From Nitrospira sp. (GTDB lineage: Bacteria; Nitrospirota; Nitrospiria; Nitrospirales; Nitrospiraceae), in contig JABMDH010000033.1 of the NCBI GenBank assembly GCA_015904075.1, forward strand, positions 1 to 5,872: DNA of 5,872 nt, in the 5' to 3' direction. Positions 1 through 5,845 of the stretch are shown one piece after another (the stretch's first letter is position 1; every line of letters starts with the position of its first letter). The notes beneath the pieces were generated by a model. It ran no database searches. It was not told the origin of the DNA and saw nothing but the letters and a program-made list of their open reading frames with translations. Position numbers and translations under genes: made by a program.

Positions 1-825
1 GAAAATCCAACCGATCCCCTGCGACGCCTGCCTGACCGCCGAGGCCAACGCCGGATTATACAGGTCCAGCACATAATCGGTGAAGATCAGCGCCGTGAAA
101 ATCGTGGCCGTCGTCGCCCAAAACCAGATCGCTCGATGCCGCTGCCGCCGGTTCTTCGTCCACAACGAGAGTCCCTGTCCGTACGCCGCGAAGACAAGGA
201 TGCTCGCCAATACCATAAGGGCTTCGCCGGCTCGATGCACTTCGTACACCAGCGGAGGAGCCGCCACTGTTCCGGACAACCCATAAATCGTCGACACGAT
301 CTGATAATACAGCCATCCGGATATTCCAAGGTAATAGGCCGCCCCCAGAAAACGCTGCGCCGGTTCCCGATGGGCAGTGAGGTACTCTGCCACGAACAAG
401 GTGAGCGTCACCAGCGCCACACTGTTGTAGATGATGGCGCCCAGCATCCCCGGCTGTACGAACAAAAACGCGATGGTCAACAACAATAAGAGGGCGGCAC
501 TGGCGATCCCGAATTTGGCCAGCCGGCCGGTATCCTGCCCGATGCCCCGATTGACCATCGTCAACGTGAGGCTCAAGAACAACAGTACCGCGACAATATT
601 CAGCAGCCACGCACCCACCTCCGTGAGGGTAGTGAACGTCGGCGTAATCCATGGATGCGTCCCCGCCAGCTTGCTCAGGTGCATGCCCAAGCGAGACATC
701 AGCCGATACAGCACCAGCTCCAAGAAGGACGCCAGCAAGACCAGCTTGATGGCATATTCGAACAGAAGACCGAAGTCCCCTATTTTTCCGGTCAGCCGGT
801 CGCCTATCGCCGCAGCCTTGATCAC
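1..825 (-). CDS. Polytopic membrane protein of unknown function, C-terminus cut off by window edge
   Basis: I do not recognise this family. The frame is open from a GTG at 825 to base 1 with no stop, giving 275 residues of a longer protein. It is strongly hydrophobic, with about seven likely membrane helices near residues 20-40, 70-91, 104-124, 127-148, 158-180, 197-221 and 232-255, and an eighth perhaps beginning at the window edge. A basic loop (KNRRQRHR, residues 224-231) lies between helices 6 and 7, probably on the cytoplasmic side. No redox or catalytic motif is evident; a lone EVHRAGE around residue 198 lies at a helix start. The GTG start is favoured because an in-frame stop lies just upstream and a GAGAGG ribosome site at 833-838 sits 7 nt ahead of it. 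The gene begins 16 nt after the radical SAM gene ends, so the two are probably co-transcribed. That it is a real membrane-protein gene is well supported; function is unknown. Confidence 0.8.
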   Translation of the reverse strand, partial: MIKAAAIGDRLTGKIGDFGLLFEYAIKLVLLASFLELVLYRLMSRLGMHLSKLAGTHPWITPTFTTLTEVGAWLLNIVAVLLFLSLTLTMVNRGIGQDTGRLAKFGIASAALLLLLTIAFLFVQPGMLGAIIYNSVALVTLTLFVAEYLTAHREPAQRFLGAAYYLGISGWLYYQIVSTIYGLSGTVAAPPLVYEVHRAGEALMVLASILVFAAYGQGLSLWTKNRRQRHRAIWFWATTATIFTALIFTDYVLDLYNPALASAVRQASQGIGWIF

Positions 826-832
826 AAACGAA

Positions 833-838
833 CCTCTC
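833..838 (-). promoter_or_regulatory. Ribosome binding site deciding the GTG start of the membrane protein
   Basis: GAGAGG on the minus strand lies 7 nt before the GTG at 825. An in-frame TAG lies just upstream, so no earlier start in this frame is possible. The site falls in the 16-nt gap after the radical SAM stop codon, as expected for a downstream operon gene. Confidence 0.6.
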
Positions 839-841
839 TAC

Positions 842-2623
842 TTATAACCCGATCGGTTGAGGCGCCTGCACTGCCTCCTCCTTGGCTCTCGCGATATACA
901 GCAGTCCATCAGCCATCGAGTAGTTGAACGGCAACTCGCAGACGACTTCACTGATCCGCTCATAGACATGCTGATAGAGCGTCTCCGCTTGATCCGGCGT
1001 CATGCCGCCTTGCACCTCATAGAAGAATCCTAAGCTGAGATCCTCCGACGAGGGGCGCATAATGCGCCTGATGCCGTACGCCGCCGGATCGCTCATGATC
1101 GGGGCTTCCTTCTCCAGGTCGAACAGGCAGGGCTGGCAGGAAAACCCGAAGGACTCATTCAGTTTGGCGTTCTCAACGATGAAGTTCATCGTATCCAGCG
1201 CTTCCGGTTCCGTTTCCGTGGGGAACCCGACAATGATGTAGCAATGCACCGCAATCCCCAGATCGACGCAGTCGCTCGCGATGCGGCGAACCCATTCCTG
1301 CTTGATCCCCTTCTTCATCAGATCCATGACGCGCTGATTGAAGGACTCCAGGCCAAACACGATCTTCAAGCAACCAGCATCACGCATCGAGGCGAGCAGG
1401 TCGCGCGTGAGGTTCTTCTCGAACCGCATTTCGCAGGTCCATCTCACCTTGAGCTGTTTCTCGATGATCTGCTGGCAGAGCCGTTTCGTCGGCGCCAGGG
1501 CAAAGCACTCGTCGGTGAAGAAGAAATTCCTGGCGCCATACCGCTGTGAGAGCCACTCCAATTCATCGACTGTCCGCCCCGGATCCTTCTGCCTGAAGTT
1601 CTGGTGATCGAGTGTCAGCGCGCAGAACGCGCAGTCTTTGTAATAGCATCCGCGGGAGAACTGAATCGGCAGCACCGGCTCCGGCGACAGGTATCGGTCG
1701 AGCGGAAAGCCATCATAGTTCGGCGCGGGCAGCTGATTCACGTTTTCGGAATAGAAGGGCTGATTGACCGTGATCTTGCCGTCCTTCCGGTAAATCAGAT
1801 TCGGCACTTTGCTGTAGTCTTTCTTGCCGGCCAACTGGTTCACTAATTCCAACAGCGCCGTTTCGCCTTCGAAGACGACGATGTCGTCGGCCAATTCAAA
1901 GAGGTTGGGACAGCGGCGGACATTATCGACGAGGCGCGTGAAAATGCTCCCCCCGATCGTGACGTGGAGGTCCGGCGCCGTCTCCTTGATCAGCTTACAG
2001 AGGGTCAGGCCGGGAATAATTTGCGAGGTCGCCGTGATGGACACGCCGATCAAATCCGGACGATCCTTGACGATCGAGGGAATGAACAGGTCGCGGAAGA
2101 GACTGCGGTAGGGATTCTGCGCGTCGTCTTGAATGACCTTCATCAGGTCCTTCGACGAATAGATCGAATAATTGCTGAATTGATTGTCGACGACGGTCAG
2201 TCTGGTCGGGAAATAGATCGAGGACACCAGTTCCAGCCACTTGTCGATCATGAACAGACTACCCCGGTAGGCATCCAGATCGTAAAAGCCTTCGCCGCGT
2301 AACGTCTCCTTGGCCAGTTCGATCCGTTCTTCCAGATACACGAATCGGTCGAGCGAATCCGCCACCTTCGAGTAGTGTTCCCGACTCCCGTGACCCGTTT
2401 CTCCGGATTGAGACCGCTCAAGCTCGCGCTGCTTGCCGATCAATTGTTGATAGACCTGGGCCGCATAGCTCTTGGTCAGCATGCGATCCAGCAACTCGAT
2501 CCCGAGATCGCGCTGCGAGACATCCGATACGCCACCTTGATGGAGAAATCCCGTAAGCGAAGGGAGACTGAGATACGGCTGAGACGGATGCCATGTCGGA
2601 GGAAAAAGGAGTGAAACTTTCAT
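842..2623 (-). CDS. Radical SAM enzyme with N-terminal B12-binding-like domain
   Basis: This 593-residue cytoplasmic enzyme should reductively cleave S-adenosylmethionine to a radical at a [4Fe-4S] cluster. The cluster ligands are C326, C331 and C334 in SRGCYYKDCAFC, the CX4CX2C spacing with aromatic filler seen in several B12-type radical SAM families. The radical SAM barrel follows, with typical elements: FFFTDECFA near 367-375, KIVFGLES near 420-427 and CYIIVGFPTE at 461-470. Upstream, residues about 190-265 (DLIGVSITAT, HVTIGGSIFT, VVFEGETALLEL) match the alpha/beta repeats of a B12-binding-like domain. The cobalamin motif DxHxxG is not visible, so cobalamin binding is unproven. Residues 50-180 are a long extension that I cannot assign. 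The start opens MKVSLLFPP, the usual first strand of this class, with GGAG about 10 nt upstream. The substrate cannot be told from sequence; the membrane-protein partner only allows speculation about a lipid or envelope target. Confidence 0.9.
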   Translation of the reverse strand: MKVSLLFPPTWHPSQPYLSLPSLTGFLHQGGVSDVSQRDLGIELLDRMLTKSYAAQVYQQLIGKQRELERSQSGETGHGSREHYSKVADSLDRFVYLEERIELAKETLRGEGFYDLDAYRGSLFMIDKWLELVSSIYFPTRLTVVDNQFSNYSIYSSKDLMKVIQDDAQNPYRSLFRDLFIPSIVKDRPDLIGVSITATSQIIPGLTLCKLIKETAPDLHVTIGGSIFTRLVDNVRRCPNLFELADDIVVFEGETALLELVNQLAGKKDYSKVPNLIYRKDGKITVNQPFYSENVNQLPAPNYDGFPLDRYLSPEPVLPIQFSRGCYYKDCAFCALTLDHQNFRQKDPGRTVDELEWLSQRYGARNFFFTDECFALAPTKRLCQQIIEKQLKVRWTCEMRFEKNLTRDLLASMRDAGCLKIVFGLESFNQRVMDLMKKGIKQEWVRRIASDCVDLGIAVHCYIIVGFPTETEPEALDTMNFIVENAKLNESFGFSCQPCLFDLEKEAPIMSDPAAYGIRRIMRPSSEDLSLGFFYEVQGGMTPDQAETLYQHVYERISEVVCELPFNYSMADGLLYIARAKEEAVQAPQPIGL

Positions 2624-2683
2624 ACGGTGAGCACTCCAATTCTTTCGAAATATCAGAGAGTTTTGAGTTAAAACCTATGTGGG

Positions 2684-2713
2684 GTTATACCCTCCGCGCC
2701 GAATGAAATGCAA
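2684..2713 (-). promoter_or_regulatory. Candidate promoter for the radical SAM and membrane-protein unit
   Basis: On the minus strand TTGCAT (2708-2713) and TATAAC (2684-2689) are separated by 18 nt. The -10 element matches the consensus at five of six positions, the -35 at only three. Transcription would begin near 2677 and give a leader of about 55 nt. The position, just after the terminator of the upstream unit and before the radical SAM start, supports it, but the weak -35 makes it tentative. Confidence 0.35.
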
Positions 2714-2760
2714 CTCTGGAATCGTCATCCGCCGATACCGATGCACGCACCCGTCACCGA

Positions 2761-2817
2761 AGAGAAAAAGAGAGGCTCCGGACCAGTTCGTCATGTCTGA
2801 CGCCGATCCGGAGCCTC
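2761..2817 (-). terminator. Rho-independent terminator of the chaperone and gamma-subunit unit
   Basis: A perfect 11-bp inverted repeat, GAGGCTCCGGA (2772-2782) with TCCGGAGCCTC (2807-2817), encloses a 24-nt loop. That loop contains a second hairpin, CGTCA-TGTC-TGACG (2789-2802). Read on the minus strand, the stem is followed at once by TCTTTTTCTCT (2771-2761), a proper U-tract. The other side has no T-run, so it acts in the minus direction only. It lies about 70 nt after the gamma-subunit stop codon and ends that transcription unit. Confidence 0.85.
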
Positions 2818-2851
2818 AGTTCTGTCTCTCCCGGTGCCGGTCTCTTACTCA

Positions 2852-2870
2852 TGGAGGCGCATCGCCTCCA
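2852..2870 (-). other. Short GC-rich hairpin between gene stop and terminator
   Basis: TGGAGGCG (2852-2859) and CGCCTCCA (2863-2870) form a perfect 8-bp stem with a 3-nt loop, 14 nt after the gamma-subunit stop codon. No T-run follows on the minus strand, so it is not itself an intrinsic terminator. It may stabilise the 3' end of the mRNA or assist termination; that role is an inference. Confidence 0.55.
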
Positions 2871-2884
2871 CAACCCTGCACCGA

Positions 2885-3863
2885 CTACAACTTCAGCGTA
2901 AACCAGGTGGAGAGTGACTTCATCCCGTTCCGTTCAATGTTCGCCCCATCCCACACCGCAAATGCGATCGGGATAGACAGACCGGACTTGAATTGCGTGT
3001 CGTTGGCATCGCTGGTTTCCAGCGTCCGCTTCACAACCACGCGCCAGGTCGGGCCCGAATAGGCTCCACCCTTGACGGCCCCGGACGGTTCCCACACCCC
3101 GTTACCGATGACATCTTGATGCGCTTGGGTGGTCAACGTGCTGAACCCGTTCGCACTCAGGTCTTCGACCGAGCTCACACGGAGCGTCGGGTCAGACATG
3201 ATGTTCCCGGACCAGATGCCGGGATTGAACGGGCCAAGGCTCCGGCCGATCCGATCCGGATAGGTCACACCCCCGGCCGGCTCTTCAAAGTAGAAATCCC
3301 AGAAGATCCCGGGATATTGATCGTCAACATCCCAAATACCGGCGCTGTCCTTACCGAGGTCCTTCTGCCATTCCGCGTTCCAGCGCCAGATGTTAGTCGT
3401 TCCGCCGGATTGTCCCATGCACTGGAACGGCGGCGCACCGGACGTGTTGACCGGGAACATAATGGCAACCTGATCCCGGAAATCCTGCGGACCGATCGTC
3501 GTATCGTTCTTGGTCTGATCGATCCACTCTAACCGCATCGCAATTTCCTTGCCGTTCGTCATCGCCTTCACGAACACCGACTTCACCGAAATGTTCGGGT
3601 GCATCGGTGTGGTGACCAGCTGACCGCTCAGCGGAACCACGACCCCAGGCACACCTTCCCATACCCACGACCCCAGGCACACCTTCCCATACCGGGTTCG
3701 CGCCATCCATGGGGATCGGCCCCTTGATCGCCTTCGCCGGGATCGTGACCGGCTGGCTGACCGCCAGCGGTACCTGCCCGATCGTCAGCATCGCGCCGAC
3801 GGCGAGGGCAGAGAGAAGAATGGCAAACACCAATCGTTTGTTGGCCGTCTGCACTACGCGCAT
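2885..3863 (-). pseudogene. nxrC: NxrC-like heme-b gamma subunit of a type II DMSO-reductase-family enzyme, frameshifted by a 28-bp duplication
   Basis: The intact form would be the exported electron-transfer subunit of nitrite oxidoreductase or a close relative (family: EbdC, DdhC, ClrC, SerC, NxrC), binding one heme b. The reading frame is broken. Residues 1 to about 67 (start ATG 3863) lie in one frame, which then runs on as junk to a stop at 3393. The rest, from about 3692 to the TAG at 2885, lies one frame over. Deleting one copy of the 28-bp repeat joins them into 316 residues. That protein has a Sec-type signal peptide (KR then LVFAILLSALAVGAMLTIG; possible cleavage after S36), then WEGVPGVVVPLSGQ and the family-like MRLEWIDQTKND. 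By analogy with ethylbenzene dehydrogenase gamma, candidate heme ligands are M140 (QCMGQ) and K269 (VVVKR), numbered in the restored protein. AGGAGGG 9 nt upstream supports ATG 3863 over an in-frame TTG at 3884. Family call firm; NxrC versus other gamma subunits inferred. Confidence 0.8.
3637..3693. repeat. Perfect 28-bp tandem duplication inside the gamma-subunit gene
   Basis: The 28-bp unit beginning CCACGACCCCAGGCACACCT on the plus strand occurs at 3637-3664 and again at 3665-3692 without a mismatch; base 3693 continues the period for one more position. Because 28 is not a multiple of three, the extra copy shifts the frame. On the minus strand both copies can be read as VWEGVPGVV, one in the upstream frame and one in the downstream frame, which shows that a single copy is the ancestral coding state. 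Confidence 0.97.
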
Positions 3864-3872
3864 ATGACTAAT

Positions 3873-3879
3873 CCCTCCT
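3873..3879 (-). promoter_or_regulatory. Strong ribosome binding site deciding the gamma-subunit start
   Basis: AGGAGGG on the minus strand lies 9 nt before ATG 3863. The alternative in-frame TTG at 3884 overlaps this site and has no comparable site of its own, so ATG 3863 is the better start. The site lies in the 87-nt gap after the chaperone gene, in which I see no strong hairpin or promoter. Confidence 0.7.
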
Positions 3880-3950
3880 CTCAACGAATAAAAGATTACA
3901 ACACCCTGGAAGAGACCGCTGCCATAAAACCCGGCATCGTGTCGAACCGC

Positions 3951-4922
3951 CTACGCAGTCCCGACCGGCCCCTTCTCGTCCTTCTCCTTATCCTTATCCT
4001 TGCTATCCATGAACGACTGCGCGCCCACTTCATTGAGCAACAGGCTCAGTTCATTGCCCTGGTCCTGTGCGCCGCATTCATACGTTTGGCCTTCAGGAGA
4101 ATTGAAGGTCGCCGGCCGATAATCGGTTTCCGTGTAGGGCTGCGGCGCCACTCCCAAAAATGCCGTTTCAAAATCCATCCAATCGGCCGTCATATCTGCG
4201 ACCAATTTAAAGAGCCCGGAGTCCGCTTTCTTGCCCAGCATGCGACAAAAGAGCGGCACCCACCGGCCGATATGGTTTTTGACGAATTTCTTCTGGGCTT
4301 CGACGACGATCTGCGTTTTCTCGGCGCCGTCATGACAGCGCGAATACGACTCTTTATACGCGAGGAAATGCATGAACTCGAACTCGACACTCAGATGATC
4401 AAGCCGTTCGTGAATGTCCTTGGAAAGCTCCACACCGAACGCCTTGTAGAACCCGGAAATATCGCCCATCACATGCGACTGCGCAAACACGTGATCATTT
4501 CCAAACAGTGTTTCGTACGGCGGGCAATCGAGCGTGATGACGTTGCTGAACACCCGGCGATGCTCCGCCTGCAAATCGCTGAGCTGCCAATTGGCGCATT
4601 CGGAAGCAATCAGCGTTTCCGCCAGATCGAATTGTTTCTTGAGCGCATGGATCTTCTGCACGGCGCGCTCGCCTCCGGCACCATCCAGCATGGCCTGCAA
4701 GGTATCCAACGCGGCGCGGCCATCCTCCACAAATTCGCCGCAGCGGAGATAATCGAGAAACTCCTCGTCTTCCGGATAGAGCAGGCTCCAGGAAATCAGC
4801 AGATACAATTTGCTGCGATTCAACGCGCGTTCGACTGCAGGAGAATCCTTGATCGTCGAGGGAGCCGGAATAACGGCAGCAACGGAAGGAGAGGCACCCG
4901 ACACAGGCTGTTTACTTGGCAT
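3951..4922 (-). CDS. TorD/DmsD/NarJ-family molybdoenzyme chaperone
   Basis: Chaperones of this family are cytoplasmic all-helical proteins that bind the catalytic subunit of a DMSO-reductase-family enzyme and help insert the molybdenum bis-MGD cofactor before export or assembly. The likely client is an NxrA-type subunit, inferred from the adjacent NxrC-like gene. Family signs are LYLLISWSLLYPEDEEFL (residues 39-56), the CPPYETLFG loop (133-141), SGFYKAFGVE (156-165), and DHLSVEFEFMHFLAYKE (175-191), which carries the conserved D-H and E residues, followed by F213, H217 and W221. At 323 residues it is longer than the usual 200-240. The extra length is an Ala/Pro/Ser-rich N-terminus (about 1-28) and a C-terminal tail ending in a charged KDKDKEKDEK run. 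GGAGG lies 8 nt before the ATG. A near-consensus promoter upstream and a terminator after the next gene suggest a two-gene unit. Family is sure; client is inferred. Confidence 0.88.
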   Translation of the reverse strand: MPSKQPVSGASPSVAAVIPAPSTIKDSPAVERALNRSKLYLLISWSLLYPEDEEFLDYLRCGEFVEDGRAALDTLQAMLDGAGGERAVQKIHALKKQFDLAETLIASECANWQLSDLQAEHRRVFSNVITLDCPPYETLFGNDHVFAQSHVMGDISGFYKAFGVELSKDIHERLDHLSVEFEFMHFLAYKESYSRCHDGAEKTQIVVEAQKKFVKNHIGRWVPLFCRMLGKKADSGLFKLVADMTADWMDFETAFLGVAPQPYTETDYRPATFNSPEGQTYECGAQDQGNELSLLLNEVGAQSFMDSKDKDKEKDEKGPVGTA

Positions 4923-5027
4923 TAATTTGTCCTCCGGGCTGTCGAGTCATGTCAGGAGACACCCGCCCTCTCACAACGAACTCGCCCACCCGCGCAACAA
5001 CCGGATTCTGAGACCGGAGACATTGTA

Positions 5028-5056
5028 TGTATATGAAATGGCCGGGTGTATGTCAA
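5028..5056 (-). promoter_or_regulatory. Near-consensus sigma70-type promoter for the chaperone and gamma-subunit unit
   Basis: On the minus strand a perfect TTGACA (5051-5056) is followed after exactly 17 nt by TATACA (5028-5033), five of six matches to the -10 consensus. A TACAAT a few bases further on is an alternative -10 but would give a 23-nt spacer. Transcription would start near 5021, leaving a leader of about 98 nt. The AT-rich -10 stands out against the GC-rich surroundings. The match predicts strong housekeeping-type expression. Confidence 0.7.
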
Positions 5057-5067
5057 GGGCGAACTGC

Positions 5068-5080
5068 TCCGGTAACCGGA
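5068..5080. promoter_or_regulatory. Palindrome upstream of the promoter, possible regulator site
   Basis: TCCGGT-A-ACCGGA is a 13-bp inverted repeat with 6-bp arms, centred about 53 nt upstream of the predicted start of transcription, a distance compatible with an activator site. It occurs once here and matches no regulator motif I recognise, so a chance occurrence in GC-rich DNA is possible. Confidence 0.3.
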
Positions 5081-5210
5081 CTTTGGGCCTGTATTATTCA
5101 TGAGCCCTTCTGGTGCAATCGTCCGTCTCTGCGAGCTGAGACCCTGCCGCCACTGTCCTCTTCCTCGTCACTTGCCGCTCGTCGTTCGCGAAGCGTATCT
5201 CGCATCTCGC

Positions 5211-5241
5211 AAACAAAGATGGAGCATACGCTCTTTCCATC
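5211..5241 (-). terminator. Weak terminator-like hairpin after the ferredoxin gene
   Basis: GATGGA (5218-5223) and TCCATC (5236-5241) form a 6-bp stem, with an alternative inner GAGC/GCTC pairing. Read on the minus strand it is followed by TTTGTTT (5217-5211). It lies just after the ferredoxin stop at 5249. The stem is short and the U-tract interrupted, so it may be leaky or not functional. Confidence 0.35.
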
Positions 5242-5248
5242 CTGCGCT

Positions 5249-5845
5249 TCACGCTTCACAAGATACGCGCGGCGCAGGCGTGACGCGGATCGCCACATGG
5301 TCATTGACGGTTGTACACACCATCTCGCACATGCCACACCCGACGCATACACCGGCCGTCACGGTGAGCTGGAGCGACGCTACATCCACGGCAAGCGCGC
5401 TGGTCGGACATTTTGACACACAGGCATAACAACCTTGCCCGGCCGTACACAACCGATGGGATACCACCGCCATTCCCATTCGGACGTCGGCAATACCCCC
5501 GACCGGCAGCAATGCTCCGGTTGCACAGGCTGCAATGCAGGGGAAATCTTCGCACAACAGGCAGGGCGACCGGTCGGCGAATAAGACCGGCGTCGCATCA
5601 TGACTGTGCGCGACAATCGCACCGGGCGGACAGGCCTTGATACAATCCCCGCATTTGGTGCAACGATCGAGAAAAAGCCCCTCCCCTACAGCGCCCGGTG
5701 GACGGAGCCAATCCATACGAATCGGCAACGGCCCTTTCGCCGGAGCGGCATCGGCCTCCCTGGAAAATTCTTGCGCGGCCTTCGCCACCGAGCGAACAGA
5801 ATCCTTGATAAAGTCGCGCCGGCCGTATGAGGGGTCAGTTGCCAT
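5249..5845 (-). CDS. NapG-like ferredoxin-type protein with four [4Fe-4S] motifs
   Basis: This 198-residue electron-transfer protein has sixteen cysteines in four cluster motifs: C62-C65-C68-C72, C95-C98-C103-C107, C133-C139-C142-C146 and C167-C170-C173-C177. The order and the wider spacing in the second and third motifs match the NapG/MauN branch of poly-ferredoxins, which pass electrons between quinol oxidation and periplasmic reductases. One further cysteine (C196) is near the C-terminus. The N-terminus has GRRDFIKD, a good twin-arginine core, but the following residues (SVRSVAKAAQEFSREADAA) are not clearly hydrophobic, so export by Tat is doubtful. The start ATG has only a distant GGGAG about 14 nt upstream; the next in-frame Met is residue 44. 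It lies upstream of the chaperone, separated by 326 nt with its own promoter, so co-transcription is uncertain. Its partner enzyme is not in the window; an association with the NxrC-like system is inferred from proximity only. Confidence 0.85.
   Translation of the reverse strand: MATDPSYGRRDFIKDSVRSVAKAAQEFSREADAAPAKGPLPIRMDWLRPPGAVGEGLFLDRCTKCGDCIKACPPGAIVAHSHDATPVLFADRSPCLLCEDFPCIAACATGALLPVGGIADVRMGMAVVSHRLCTAGQGCYACVSKCPTSALAVDVASLQLTVTAGVCVGCGMCEMVCTTVNDHVAIRVTPAPRVSCEA

Larger units (their letters stand above)
4923..5248. other. 326-base intergenic region carrying the chaperone leader, promoter and possible upstream terminator
   Basis: No credible gene lies here; open frames on either strand have no family resemblance and mostly extend as antisense of neighbours. 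Read on the minus strand it holds, in order, a weak terminator-like hairpin (5211-5241), about 130 nt with nothing I can assign, a 13-bp palindrome (5068-5080), a strong promoter (5028-5056), and a leader of about 98 nt ending in GGAGG (4931-4935) before the chaperone start. Confidence 0.6.

Noticed and set aside
56..652. Minus-strand open frame of 198 codons near the left edge
   Set aside because: It overlaps the partial membrane-protein gene in a different frame. The longer 275-codon frame has regular hydrophobic helices and a ribosome site, while this product is Gly/Arg/His-rich with no structure.
2679..3062. Plus-strand open frame of 127 codons spanning the terminator
   Set aside because: It reads through both hairpins and into the antisense of the gamma-subunit gene, shows no family resemblance, and has no convincing ribosome site.
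2885..3706. A separate intact 273-residue protein starting at ATG 3706
   Set aside because: Its first 15 or so residues come from reading the duplicated region in the wrong frame, it lacks the signal peptide expected of the family, and no good ribosome site precedes it. The two-frame gene from 3863 explains the sequence better.
3864..4925. Long plus-strand open frame of 353 codons
   Set aside because: It is exactly antisense to the TorD-family gene, which has clear family motifs and a good ribosome site. The plus-strand product resembles no family I recognise, and its stop-free run follows from the codon use of the real gene.
5247..5260. Seven-base direct repeat (CTTCACG-like) over the ferredoxin stop codon
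   Set aside because: Only two short copies, and the ferredoxin frame is intact through it; too little to call a functional repeat.
5027..5429. Overlapping open frames on both strands around the ferredoxin end and intergenic region
   Set aside because: They are Arg/Ser/His-rich with no motif, and overlap the cysteine-motif-bearing ferredoxin gene or the strong promoter.
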